A program made the translations under genes and the position numbers. Positions 35,464-43,794 of a DNA stretch of 64,000 nt are shown here, piece after piece. Location of the stretch: positions 49,440 to 113,439 of the forward strand of contig NZ_KE992083.1 in the NCBI RefSeq assembly GCF_000466425.1, given 5' to 3'. Origin of the DNA: Capnocytophaga sp. oral taxon 863 str. F0517 (GTDB lineage Bacteria; Bacteroidota; Bacteroidia; Flavobacteriales; Flavobacteriaceae). The number at the start of each line of letters is the position of its first letter. Position 1 is the first letter of the stretch. The notes beneath the pieces were generated by a model. The model had not been told where the DNA came from. It saw nothing but the letters and a program-made list of their open reading frames with translations, and searched no databases.

Positions 35464-36567
35464 GTGGAACGCAAGATTATTCATATTGATATGGATGCCT
35501 TCTTCGCCTCGGTAGAGCAGCACGACAATCCTTGGCTCAAAGGGAAGGCTATTGCCGTAGGAGGGAGTGAAGCCCGTGGCGTGGTGGCCGCTGCTAGCTA
35601 TGAGGCTCGCCGCTATGGGGTGCGTAGTGCCATGTCCAGTGTGGTGGCCAAGCAGCTATGTCCGCAGCTTATTTTTGTCAAGCCACGCTTTGATCGCTAT
35701 CGGGAAATCTCTATGCAGATAAGGGCTATCTTCTATGAATATACCGATTTGGTAGAGCCTCTTTCTTTGGATGAGGCCTATCTTGATGTTACCACTAACA
35801 AAATAGATATCCCCTCGGCTACCCTTATCGCCCAGCAGATACGCTCTAAAATCTTTGAACAAACGGGACTTACCGCCTCAGCGGGGATTTCGGTGAATAA
35901 GTTTATCGCCAAAATCGCCAGTGACTACAATAAGCCTAACGGACAGAAGACTGTCCCTCCGGAAGAGGTATTGGACTTCTTGGCCAACTTAGATATTAAG
36001 AAATTTTACGGTATTGGCAAGGTAACCGCCCAAAAGATGTACCAAAAAGGAATCTTCACTGGGGCTGACCTGCGCGCCAAGAGTCTGGAAGAACTACAGG
36101 AATATTTTGGTAACAATGGGGAATACTTCTACCAGATAGCTCGAGGAATACACCTAAGCCCTGTGCGCCCCTTTCGTTTGGTCAAGTCAATTGGGGTGGA
36201 GCATACCTTTGATACCAACATCTCCAGTGAGGTCTTTATGGAAGAACCGCTTCAGAAGCTATGTGAGGAAGTAGCCCAACGAATGGCTAAGAAGCAGCTA
36301 CAGGCCAAGACCATCACCCTCAAGCTTAAGTACAGTGACTTCAAACAGCAGACCCGTAGCCGCACCTTACCCGACTTTGTGGGAGATAGTGAAACTATTT
36401 ATCAGGTTATCCGCGAACTCCTCTATCAGGAAAAACTCCGAGAGTCCGTACGGCTCTTGGGTGTATCCTTAAGTCACTTCAACTACCCCTCGGAGGAAGA
36501 GGAGTCCCCCCAATGGGTACAGCTACAATTCGACTTCCCCCAATGGGAAGAATACCCTAAGCGATAA
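35464..36567 (+). CDS. dinB: DNA polymerase IV
   Basis: 367 aa from GTG 35464 (VERKIIHIDMDAFFASVEQ). An upstream in-frame start would include the promoter. The Y-family catalytic carboxylates are present: DMDAFFASVE and SLDEAYLDVT. SASAGISVNK-type (TASAGISVNKFIAKIASDYN) and the HhH segment GIGKVTAQKMYQKGI follow, with the little-finger domain from about residue 230. It performs translesion synthesis. No SOS operator can be recognised. Confidence 0.95.
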   Translation: MERKIIHIDMDAFFASVEQHDNPWLKGKAIAVGGSEARGVVAAASYEARRYGVRSAMSSVVAKQLCPQLIFVKPRFDRYREISMQIRAIFYEYTDLVEPLSLDEAYLDVTTNKIDIPSATLIAQQIRSKIFEQTGLTASAGISVNKFIAKIASDYNKPNGQKTVPPEEVLDFLANLDIKKFYGIGKVTAQKMYQKGIFTGADLRAKSLEELQEYFGNNGEYFYQIARGIHLSPVRPFRLVKSIGVEHTFDTNISSEVFMEEPLQKLCEEVAQRMAKKQLQAKTITLKLKYSDFKQQTRSRTLPDFVGDSETIYQVIRELLYQEKLRESVRLLGVSLSHFNYPSEEEESPQWVQLQFDFPQWEEYPKR

Positions 36568-36606
36568 TTTATTTTTAAAAAGCATAGAACTAACGATATT
36601 TTTTAC

Positions 36607-36614
36607 TATTTTTG
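36607..36614 (+). promoter_or_regulatory. -7 box for glyS
   Basis: TATTTTTG, 19 bp before the glyS ATG at 36634. Confidence 0.5.
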
Positions 36615-36633
36615 CACTCATTAATTCAGAACT

Positions 36634-38190
36634 ATGGCAAATCAAGAAGACATTTTCAAGAAAGTAATCTCCCACGCCAAGGAATATGGTTATATTTTTC
36701 CTTCTAGCGAAATCTATGACGGACTTAGTGCCGTGTACGATTACGCTCAGAATGGTGTGGAACTAAAGAAGAACCTCCGCGAATACTGGTGGAAGGCAAT
36801 GGTACAGCTCCATGAGAACATTGTAGGGATAGATGCTGCGATCTTCATGCACCCCACCACTTGGAAGGCCTCCGGACACGTGGATGCCTTCAATGACCCC
36901 CTTATTGACAACAAGGATTCTAAAAAGCGTTACCGTGCCGATACTTTGGTAGAGGACTATGTAGCGAAAATAGAAGATAAGATAGAAAAAGAAGTCTCCA
37001 AAGCCCAAAAACGCTTCGGGGAGGCCTTTGACAAGGAACAATTCCTCGCCACCAATCCCAAAGTTATTGAATACAAAGAACGTGCGGAAGCTATCCTTCA
37101 CCGATTGGGCAAATCCCTTGAGCGGGAAGATTTGGCCGATGTAAAAGCGCTTATCGAAGAATTAGAAATTGTCTGCCCTATCTCCGGCACCAAGAACTGG
37201 ACTGAGGTAAAGCAGTTCAACCTGATGTTCGGCACCAAGCTCGGGGCTACCTCCGAAGGAGCCATGGACTTATACCTACGTCCGGAGACCGCCCAAGGGA
37301 TCTTTGTCAATTTCTCCAATGTACAGAAGACAGGGCGTATGAAGATTCCTTTTGGGATTGCGCAGACAGGAAAGGCGTTCCGCAACGAGATCGTAGCACG
37401 CCAATTTATCTTCCGCATGCGTGAGTTCGAACAGATGGAGATGCAGTTCTTTATCAAGCCTGGTACCCAACAAGAATGGTACGAACACTGGAAAAAGACC
37501 CGCCTCAATTGGCACCTTTCCTTGGGCTTAGGAGCTGAAAACTACCGCTTCCATGACCATGAGAAATTGGCACACTATGCCGATGCTGCTTGTGATATAG
37601 AGTTCCGCTTTCCATTTGGGTTCAAGGAATTAGAAGGTATTCACTCTCGTACTGATTTTGACTTGGGCAACCATGAGAAGTATTCAGGTAAGAAGCTACA
37701 ATACTTTGACCCTGATGAGAATAGAAGCTATGTACCTTATGTATTAGAGACCTCAGTAGGGCTTGACCGCTTGTTCTTGGCTATCTTCTCCCACAGCTTA
37801 CAAGAGGAAACGCTTGAGGGCGGGGAAACTCGTACCGTATTGCGCTTGCCTTTTGTACTTGCTCCTACCAAAGTGGCGATACTACCTTTGCTCAAGAAGG
37901 ATGAACTTCCTGAACTTGCCTTGCAGATCTTCAACGACCTGAAATTTGACTTCAATGTAGCCTATGATGAGAAAGATGCCATCGGTCGTCGTTATCGCAG
38001 ACAAGATGCCGTTGGTACCCCTTTCTGTATCACTGTGGATCACCAGTCCAAAGAAGATAACACCGTAACCCTACGTCATCGCGATACGATGGAGCAACAA
38101 CGTGTTCCTATCTCTTCCCTTAGAGAACTCATTCTCAAGGAAGTAGATATGAACCAATGGCTTAGAAAGCTTCGTCTAGAAAATGAGTAA
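36634..38190 (+). CDS. glyS: Glycyl-tRNA synthetase (dimeric, class II)
   Basis: 518 aa, single-chain type rather than the alpha/beta tetramer. Motif 2 region FRNEIVARQFIFRMREFEQM, the GAMDLYLRPETAQGIFVNF block, HSRTDFDLGNHEKYSG and the C-terminal anticodon-binding domain (VAILPLLKKDELPELA). It charges tRNA-Gly. Its last 29 bp overlap the end of the convergent dxs gene, so both 3' ends share sequence and no terminator separates them. Confidence 0.97.
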   Translation: MANQEDIFKKVISHAKEYGYIFPSSEIYDGLSAVYDYAQNGVELKKNLREYWWKAMVQLHENIVGIDAAIFMHPTTWKASGHVDAFNDPLIDNKDSKKRYRADTLVEDYVAKIEDKIEKEVSKAQKRFGEAFDKEQFLATNPKVIEYKERAEAILHRLGKSLEREDLADVKALIEELEIVCPISGTKNWTEVKQFNLMFGTKLGATSEGAMDLYLRPETAQGIFVNFSNVQKTGRMKIPFGIAQTGKAFRNEIVARQFIFRMREFEQMEMQFFIKPGTQQEWYEHWKKTRLNWHLSLGLGAENYRFHDHEKLAHYADAACDIEFRFPFGFKELEGIHSRTDFDLGNHEKYSGKKLQYFDPDENRSYVPYVLETSVGLDRLFLAIFSHSLQEETLEGGETRTVLRLPFVLAPTKVAILPLLKKDELPELALQIFNDLKFDFNVAYDEKDAIGRRYRRQDAVGTPFCITVDHQSKEDNTVTLRHRDTMEQQRVPISSLRELILKEVDMNQWLRKLRLENE

Positions 38191-39901
38191 GACCGGTAAA
38201 AGCCCGCTGTAAGGCGAGCGAACCGTGTTCTACAAAGACATCGGCTATGGCCACGATTTTGATCGGAAGGCTATAGCCTTTTTCTTTGGCAAAAACGACG
38301 ACACTCTCACCAAATCCTCCTATCTTACAGCCTTCCTCTACAGTTATAATCGCTTCATATTGGTTCATTACCTGGTGTAACAAGGCTTCATCTAAGGGCT
38401 TAATCCATCGCATATCGTAATGAGAAAAAACCTCAGCCTTAGGGTGTTGTTCTATCTCTTGGGCTACCTCATCGGCTATGGTACCCACCGAGAGCACCGC
38501 ATAGCGCGTACCTTTGCGGAGCTGTACGCCTGTTTTTTCTATCTTTTCGTAAGGAAATTGCCAAGAAGTGAGCCGCCCATAACCACGAGGGTAGCGTATA
38601 GCCAGCGCCTTATCTTGCTCTGGGAGCTGGGCGGTATAGAGCATATTGCGCAATTCTACCTCATTGCGAGGTGCGGCAATCTCTATATGAGGAATACAGC
38701 GCAGGTAGGCTATATCAAACACCCCCTGATGGGTAGCACCGTCCTCCCCTACCAGACCTGCCCTATCGATACAGAAAATCACTTTGAGCTGTTGGAGCGC
38801 CACATCATGAATGAGTTGATCATAGCCTCTTTGCAAGAAAGTTGAGTAAATCACTAAAAAAGGTAACAATCCCTGAGTAGCCAATCCGGCAGCAAAGGTA
38901 ACGGCATGCTCTTCAGCGATGCCTACATCAAAGGTACGAGCGGGGAATTGTTGTTGCATATAGTGGAGCGAACTACCTGTTACCATGGCTGGAGTAATGC
39001 CCACTATAGCCTTGTTCTCAGCGGCCAACTCACAGAGGGTACGCCCAAAAACATCCTGAAACTTCGTTTGTTGCCTCTGTTGTGGCAGGAGCATCCCTGT
39101 GGCGGGGTCGAATTTGCCTGGGGCATGAAAAAGCGTTTGCCGCTCTTCTGCCTTTTGGTAGCCCTTGCCCTTGGTAGTACGAATATGTACCAATTGTACG
39201 CCAAAGAAATCCCTTGCCTGCGTAAGTACCGGAAGCAACTCCTCGAAGGAGTGTCCGTCATAGCTACCCAAATACTCTATTTGTAAGTCCGTAAAGAAGC
39301 TCCCCTTATCGGCTCCTTTAGCCAAGCGCTCCAAGTAATAACGAAAAGCACCTGTGGAGGGGTCTATCCCTATTTGGTTATCATTGAGCACCACCAGCAT
39401 ATTGACCTTGCTATCCCCCATTTGGTTCAGTGCCTCCCAGGCCATCCCATTAACAAAGGAAGCATCCCCAATAACAGCCACATGCTTGCGTGAGAAATTC
39501 TCCTGAAGCACTGCTGCAGTAGCCATCCCCAGTACAGCCGATAGTGAAGTACCCGCATGACCTGTACCGAAAGGATCGAATTCGCTCTCTTGGCGCTTAG
39601 GGAAGCCCGAAAGTCCCCCCCATTGGCGGTTGGTAGCAAAGCGTTCGCGCCTGCCGGTGAGGAGCTTATGAGGGTAGGCCTGGTGCCCCACGTCAAAAAC
39701 CAATAGATCCTCAGGGGTATTGAACACATAGTGCAGTGCAATGGTCAGCTCCACCACGCCCAAGCCTGCCCCCAAATGGCCTTCTTTGGTAGCTACTTCA
39801 TTAATGATAAAATGGCGCAACTCCCCCGCCAGCTGCCTAAGCTCAGCGAGAGAGAAGTGGCGGATGTCCGCAGGGGTATATACTTGTTCGAGTAAAGTCA
39901 T
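38162..39901 (-). CDS. dxs: 1-deoxy-D-xylulose-5-phosphate synthase
   Basis: 579 aa, shorter than the common 620-640 but with all core motifs. Thiamine-diphosphate site GDASFVNGMAWEALNQMGD with NDNQIGI; catalytic DVGHQAYPHKLLTGRRE; FDVGIAEEHAVTFAAGLA with the conserved Glu; IDRAGLVGEDGATHQG. It condenses pyruvate and glyceraldehyde-3-phosphate, first step of MEP isoprenoid synthesis. Last gene of the folK/dNK-PPTase-ruvX-dxs operon (4 bp after ruvX). Confidence 0.96.
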   Translation of the reverse strand: MTLLEQVYTPADIRHFSLAELRQLAGELRHFIINEVATKEGHLGAGLGVVELTIALHYVFNTPEDLLVFDVGHQAYPHKLLTGRRERFATNRQWGGLSGFPKRQESEFDPFGTGHAGTSLSAVLGMATAAVLQENFSRKHVAVIGDASFVNGMAWEALNQMGDSKVNMLVVLNDNQIGIDPSTGAFRYYLERLAKGADKGSFFTDLQIEYLGSYDGHSFEELLPVLTQARDFFGVQLVHIRTTKGKGYQKAEERQTLFHAPGKFDPATGMLLPQQRQQTKFQDVFGRTLCELAAENKAIVGITPAMVTGSSLHYMQQQFPARTFDVGIAEEHAVTFAAGLATQGLLPFLVIYSTFLQRGYDQLIHDVALQQLKVIFCIDRAGLVGEDGATHQGVFDIAYLRCIPHIEIAAPRNEVELRNMLYTAQLPEQDKALAIRYPRGYGRLTSWQFPYEKIEKTGVQLRKGTRYAVLSVGTIADEVAQEIEQHPKAEVFSHYDMRWIKPLDEALLHQVMNQYEAIITVEEGCKIGGFGESVVVFAKEKGYSLPIKIVAIADVFVEHGSLALQRAFTGLTHFLDEAF

Positions 39902-39905
39902 TTTC

Positions 39906-40349
39906 TTATGATAAAGAACTCAAATAATCTTGTAGGATAAGGGTCGCACTGATCTTATCCAAGAGTGCTTTGTCCTGTCGTTTTTTCTTCTTAGTACCAC
40001 TCTCCACCAGGATATGAGAGGCTATTTTGGAAGTAAAGCGTTCATCATAACGGGAGATGTGAATCTCAGGGAGTTTCTCTTGGAGCCTTTCGATAAAGGT
40101 CGTTATGGCCGCTTCACTTTCGGAGAGTTCGCCCGAGGTCTGTTTAGGCAGACCTACAATAATCCGTTCTACCGATTCACTTTGGCAGTACTGGTGGAGA
40201 AAATCCAATAGCTCGCTGGCCTCCACTGTTGTCAAGGGCGAGGCAATCAGTTTGAGTTCGTCTGTTACCGCAATACCACAACGCTTGGTACCATAGTCTA
40301 TTGCAAGAATACGCATTTTTGAGTTTTTAATTTTGAGTTGTTTTTTCAT
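39906..40349 (-). CDS. ruvX: Putative pre-16S rRNA nuclease / Holliday junction resolvase (YqgF)
   Basis: 147 aa from ATG 40349; ATG 40316 (MRILAIDYGTKRCGIAVTD) is the conserved start and may be the real one, giving 136 aa. The longer start overlaps the PPTase stop by 4 bp. RNase H-like fold with DYGTKR, IIVGLPKQTSGELSESE and YDERFTS. YqgF trims 16S rRNA 5' ends in E. coli and was earlier proposed as a resolvase. Confidence 0.92.
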   Translation of the reverse strand: MKKQLKIKNSKMRILAIDYGTKRCGIAVTDELKLIASPLTTVEASELLDFLHQYCQSESVERIIVGLPKQTSGELSESEAAITTFIERLQEKLPEIHISRYDERFTSKIASHILVESGTKKKKRQDKALLDKISATLILQDYLSSLS

Positions 40350-40966
40350 TGTTCACTTACCACCGTCCAAATATACCCCTCCCCAAAGAAGCTCTGTGTC
40401 TCGTACGCCTTATCGCCTTCGGGGTGGATGATAAGGGCTTGTTGGCAAGGGGCGAGAGCTTGGTAATGAGGTATTTGCAAATCCTCATAGAAGCGTACTG
40501 AGGACAGGTCGGCAATCTTATAGAGCGCTTCCTTGATCGTCCATAGTTGGGTATAGGCCTGTATCTGGGTAGGCTCGTCCATATCGAGGGGGGCTTGCCA
40601 AGGGGTGAAGCGGGGGGCAAGGCGAAGGATACGGGGAGTACAGCACTCTATGTCTATCCCTATGGGGCGCGGGCTTAGGGCAATCATCACAAAGTCATGG
40701 CTGTGGGTAATAGAGATACATGCCCCTTCAAGCTGTGGCTTGCCCTCAGGGGTATAGGAAAGAGCCGTGGTAGGCAGTTGTGCCTGTTGCAACAAATGGC
40801 GAATAGCCAAGAACTCCCGCTGCTTCTTCTGGCTGTGGATGGTCGTCATCCGCTCTTCCTCCCCCTGGGAGAGGGTGAGGCCAGCGCTAAGCTGCGCCAC
40901 CGTCTCAGTGAGTTGCCATGTATAAACATGGGCATCGGCTATATGGAGTTGCTGGAAAAAGGGCAT
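40346..40966 (-). CDS. 4'-phosphopantetheinyl transferase superfamily protein
   Basis: 206 aa, Sfp/HetI-like. Mg-binding GIDIECCTPRI and WTIKEALYK, with ITHSHDFVMIALSP upstream, are the family motifs. It transfers phosphopantetheine from CoA to carrier-protein serines. Long two-half form; Asp and Glu ligands intact. It lies in the operon one base after the FolK fusion and before ruvX. It may act on a polyketide or acyl carrier encoded elsewhere. Confidence 0.9.
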   Translation of the reverse strand: MPFFQQLHIADAHVYTWQLTETVAQLSAGLTLSQGEEERMTTIHSQKKQREFLAIRHLLQQAQLPTTALSYTPEGKPQLEGACISITHSHDFVMIALSPRPIGIDIECCTPRILRLAPRFTPWQAPLDMDEPTQIQAYTQLWTIKEALYKIADLSSVRFYEDLQIPHYQALAPCQQALIIHPEGDKAYETQSFFGEGYIWTVVSEQ

Positions 40967-42076
40967 CTACTTCGTAATTAGGGCAGTGATAAACTCGTAA
41001 TCGGCTTCATTATTTACAAAATCCATATAGGATACGTCTATAAAAAGAGTATGCAACGAGGGATTATGCTGTAAAAAGGACAGATAACTCTGCTCGATAC
41101 GTTCCAAATAGGATTTAGAGATAGGCGATTCGAAATTTCTCCCTCTTTTTTGTATATTTTTCAGCAATATATCGGTATGTTGGTGTAGGTAAATATACAA
41201 ATCAGGCTTTATCATTCGCTCAAAAAGCAGATAGAACAGCTCTTCATAGAGGGTATATTCCTTCTTAGGAAGTGTCTCTTGGGCAAAGATGAGCGATTTG
41301 GAAAAAGCGTAATCGGCTACCAAAAGGGGATGTTCGTTCAGGGTAAGGGTCTGCTGGAGTTGCTTATAGCGGTCTTTAAGAAAATTGAGTTCGGTGGCCA
41401 AAGCATAGCGCTGTGGCTGCTTATAGAAGTCCTCCAAAAAAGGGTTGGTGGCAAACTCCTCCAAAAGCAATTGGCCTGAAAAGTCTTCCGCCAAGCGGGT
41501 GGCCAAGGAGGTCTTCCCAGCACCTATATTCCCCTCTATGGTAATATAGCGATAGGGAATGGTAGCCTTTTTTACAGGCAAGGCAAAGTCCTGTTTTACT
41601 AGGGTAAGGGAAGCTGTATCAGGGCAGGCTTCAAGGAGTTGGGTTATCGTCTTCCCTTTGACTGGATCTACAAAATTGGGAGCTATATCGGCCAAGGGTT
41701 GTAAGACAAAGCGCCTTGAGGCCAACTGTGGGTGAGGTACGCAGAGCGTATCGGTTTGTACGACCTTATCCGCATAGTAGAGGATGTCAATATCCAAAGT
41801 ACGTGCCTTATAACCTGCCGAGGGCTGAGTGGAACGCACGCGACCCAAGTGGGCTTCTATGGCGTGTAGTTTGGGAAGGAGCACCTCCAAAGGCAGGTCG
41901 GTATGGAGTTCCACACAGATATTATAGAAAGGCTCCGAGCTAAACCCCCAAGCTGGGGATTCATATAGGGGGGATAACCTTACCACCTCCCCTACTTCAC
42001 GATGCAGGAGGAAGAGCGCATGCTGGAGGTACTGTGCTCTATTACCGAGATTACTACCCAATGAGAGAGAGACCAT
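40967..42076 (-). CDS. folK: FolK-deoxynucleoside kinase fusion
   Basis: 369 aa, two enzymes in one chain. Residues 1 to about 160 are HPPK: SLGSNLGNR, GFSSEPFYNICVEL, RTLDIDILYY, VPHPQLASRRFVLQPL. It pyrophosphorylates hydroxymethyldihydropterin in folate synthesis. Residues about 175-369 are a deoxynucleoside kinase: P-loop IEGNIGAGKTSLATRLA, ADYAFSKSLIFA, LFERMIKPDLYIYLHQ and the lid KRGRNFE. It salvages deoxynucleosides. The two halves are in frame with no stop. It heads the PPTase-ruvX-dxs operon. Confidence 0.93.
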   Translation of the reverse strand: MVSLSLGSNLGNRAQYLQHALFLLHREVGEVVRLSPLYESPAWGFSSEPFYNICVELHTDLPLEVLLPKLHAIEAHLGRVRSTQPSAGYKARTLDIDILYYADKVVQTDTLCVPHPQLASRRFVLQPLADIAPNFVDPVKGKTITQLLEACPDTASLTLVKQDFALPVKKATIPYRYITIEGNIGAGKTSLATRLAEDFSGQLLLEEFATNPFLEDFYKQPQRYALATELNFLKDRYKQLQQTLTLNEHPLLVADYAFSKSLIFAQETLPKKEYTLYEELFYLLFERMIKPDLYIYLHQHTDILLKNIQKRGRNFESPISKSYLERIEQSYLSFLQHNPSLHTLFIDVSYMDFVNNEADYEFITALITK

Positions 42077-42080
42077 ATTC

Positions 42081-42114
42081 TAATGACTAATGACCAATGA
42101 CTAATGACTAATAT
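42081..42114 (-). repeat. TGACTAA-type repeat before the FolK fusion
   Basis: Copies TAATGAC in tandem (7-nt period). The broken four-helix-bundle gene ends inside it. Confidence 0.75.
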
Positions 42115-42457
42115 TTTTTACTGTTTTGATACTTGTCGTAAGTATTTTGATAATTTCTACAGCATCTGCTGACAGACTATCATATTCTGTTTGTGTTATG
42201 TACTCTGTTTGCAGAAGAAGTTCTAATCAATAGAGTGTTTCATTGAGTTCCTTTCGTGCAATTCCCATTTTATGAGCAAAATTTGCCTTACTCTCTGAAT
42301 ATTCTGCTTCACAAACCATTGCTCCAACAGAGGTTCCACTACGAAGTACCTGTTTAGAAAGTACATATTCTGTTTTTTGTTCACATAGATATTTATATAG
42401 CTTCACAATCCTAACGGCAAAAGCAAAACTCTTTGCTTTTAAAATATCTTCTTTCAT
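42101..42457 (-). pseudogene. Four-helix-bundle protein (rRNA intervening-sequence type), nonsense-mutated
   Basis: The first 76 codons from ATG 42457 read MKEDILKAKSFAFAVRIVK...ARKELNETLY, then TGA at 42229-42227 where the family usually has Trp (NETLYW-L-E-L-L). Reading through the stop continues in frame as LELLLQTEYITQTEYDSLSA and on to a stop at 42101, giving 118 codons, the normal family length. One substitution, TGG to TGA, explains it. The family is the 23S rRNA intervening-sequence/four-helix-bundle group, mobile-like and of unknown function. Confidence 0.7.
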
Positions 42458-42473
42458 CTTTTATTATCTTATT

Positions 42474-42554
42474 AGTAATTAGTCACCCATGATTGGTCAT
42501 TGGTCATTGGTTATTGGTTATTGGTCTCCCGTCATTTGTCATTATCACTTGTCT
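42474..42554 (-). repeat. TGACTAA-type repeat, reverse orientation
   Basis: Long array in which copies such as GGTCATT and GGTTATT alternate. The 42545 gene stop lies in it (42545-42547). Confidence 0.75.
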
Positions 42555-43207
42555 TTTACAATCACAAAGCGGGCTTTGTAGCCGGTGAGCAGCGCCCAGG
42601 TTTGGTTGATAAGTACTTGATTCTGATCATCTATAACACGGAACTCGGCGGTATTCGGTCCATAAAGTCCTTGATTGAGTGCCTTGATCTCTATTTTATT
42701 AAAGCCTACTTTCAGGGGAATGTGTAGCCGCTGGAAGTCGCCTCGTAAGTATACATTGTTCACCACCAACTCATCATTGAGGTATATATCCACGATATCC
42801 CCATCTACATCGGCATAGTCACGACAGAAGATACCCACAGCATCGGCGGTGCTATTGAACTCACCATAGGACTTATCACCCCTGAGGGCAGAAAGGTCTT
42901 GCTCTTTTTCCAGCTTTAGGTCTGTTTGATATTTAGGCAGGGTAATCTCCTTTTGGGCATATTGCTTGCGGTATTGACCTGTGAAATCCACGCCCCTGTC
43001 TTCTGATAAAAAGGATGGAGCTGGGTGTTGCTTTTGGTAATTCTTCAGCCAAGAGGACACCTCGGAGCTTTTCTCCTCCGCTCCTTTAGGTTGCAAGGGT
43101 GCCTCTTCCTTAGGACTGAGGAACAGTTTCCCCGAAGAAAACTTCTCTGGCTGCCCATACAGCCAAGTAGTAGCTACTAAAAAAAGGGTAAGAAATAGTG
43201 TTTTCAT
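42545..43207 (-). CDS. Conserved secreted protein
   Basis: 220 aa with signal peptide MKTLFLTLFLVATTWLYGQ. The C-terminal half is a beta-rich domain with CRDYADVDGDIVDIYLNDE and LHIPLKVGFNKIEIKALNQG and then a conserved NTAEFRVIDD. This domain occurs in other Bacteroidetes secreted proteins, but I know no function. The last codons and the stop come from the TGACTAA-type repeat. Confidence 0.65.
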   Translation of the reverse strand: MKTLFLTLFLVATTWLYGQPEKFSSGKLFLSPKEEAPLQPKGAEEKSSEVSSWLKNYQKQHPAPSFLSEDRGVDFTGQYRKQYAQKEITLPKYQTDLKLEKEQDLSALRGDKSYGEFNSTADAVGIFCRDYADVDGDIVDIYLNDELVVNNVYLRGDFQRLHIPLKVGFNKIEIKALNQGLYGPNTAEFRVIDDQNQVLINQTWALLTGYKARFVIVKDK

Positions 43208-43237
43208 ACCCTAATAAAAGCAAAAATCATACCAAAA

Positions 43238-43300
43238 TAGTGACTAATGACTAACGACTAGTGACTAATACTAATCACTTGTCACTTGTCACTTGTCATT
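43238..43300 (+). repeat. Paired TGACTAA-type repeats in opposite orientation
   Basis: Forward copies (TGACTAA, CGACTAG) at 43238-43270 followed by reverse copies (CACTTGT) at 43271-43300. The 43282 gene ends inside the reverse half. Confidence 0.7.
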
Positions 43301-43680
43301 CTGATGAGTTTTACTTTAGAAACGAGTTTCTGTCCTCGGATCTCTGCTTCATCGGTGATAGTGAGCGTATCCCCTTTGATTTGGTAGTGACTGCGTTCTA
43401 TACGCTTGAGTTCGTTGGTTACCTTGATACTGTCAGAGGTGGCCACATAGGCAAGGCTGGAGATATTCTCCTTACAGTTGTCAAAGGCTACAAAAGAATG
43501 GTAGGTGATTGAATCCTTTCCAAAGCTAAGATAGGTTTTCTGGGTACAATCGTCCAAGGGCTGTGTCTTCCCATTTACTGTGATAGTTCCGATTTTCCAA
43601 TTTCCCTCAAGGGAGGCATTCTTTTTAGAACAAGCACCCATTAGTGCTAAAACGGCCGCAAGGCCTACAAGTTTTCTCAT
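43282..43680 (-). CDS. Lipocalin-like lipoprotein
   Basis: 132 aa; lipobox MGAC (Cys17). The body LEGNWKIGTITVNGK...ITYHSFVAFDNC followed by SHYQIKGDTLTITDEAEIRG fits the DUF4923/lipocalin-like beta-barrel pattern of small Bacteroidetes lipoproteins. The last five codons (MTSDK) and stop are made of repeat sequence. Ligand unknown. Confidence 0.7.
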   Translation of the reverse strand: MRKLVGLAAVLALMGACSKKNASLEGNWKIGTITVNGKTQPLDDCTQKTYLSFGKDSITYHSFVAFDNCKENISSLAYVATSDSIKVTNELKRIERSHYQIKGDTLTITDEAEIRGQKLVSKVKLIRMTSDK

Positions 43681-43746
43681 GAATGTAATTTTAAGCGCAA
43701 AAATACAGCTTTTTTGTGAGCTGACCTAAAAAAATAAGATAAATCT

Positions 43747-43777
43747 TTTGAGGTGTCGCAAAAATATAGTACTTTTG
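43747..43777 (+). promoter_or_regulatory. Promoter TTTG-N19-TACTTTTG
   Basis: TTTG 43747-43750 and TACTTTTG 43770-43777 with exactly 19 bp between. It decides the downstream start at 43795. Confidence 0.75.
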
Positions 43778-43794
43778 GCATTTGTTTGCTATCT

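Noticed and set aside
40316..40349. AACTCAAAATT-like spacer at the ruvX start as a regulatory repeat
   Set aside because: Only one short copy; it simply makes the alternative N-terminus KKQLKIKNSK.
42474..43300. Tandem repeats considered as a CRISPR array
   Set aside because: Units are 7 nt without unique spacers of constant length and no cas genes are near.
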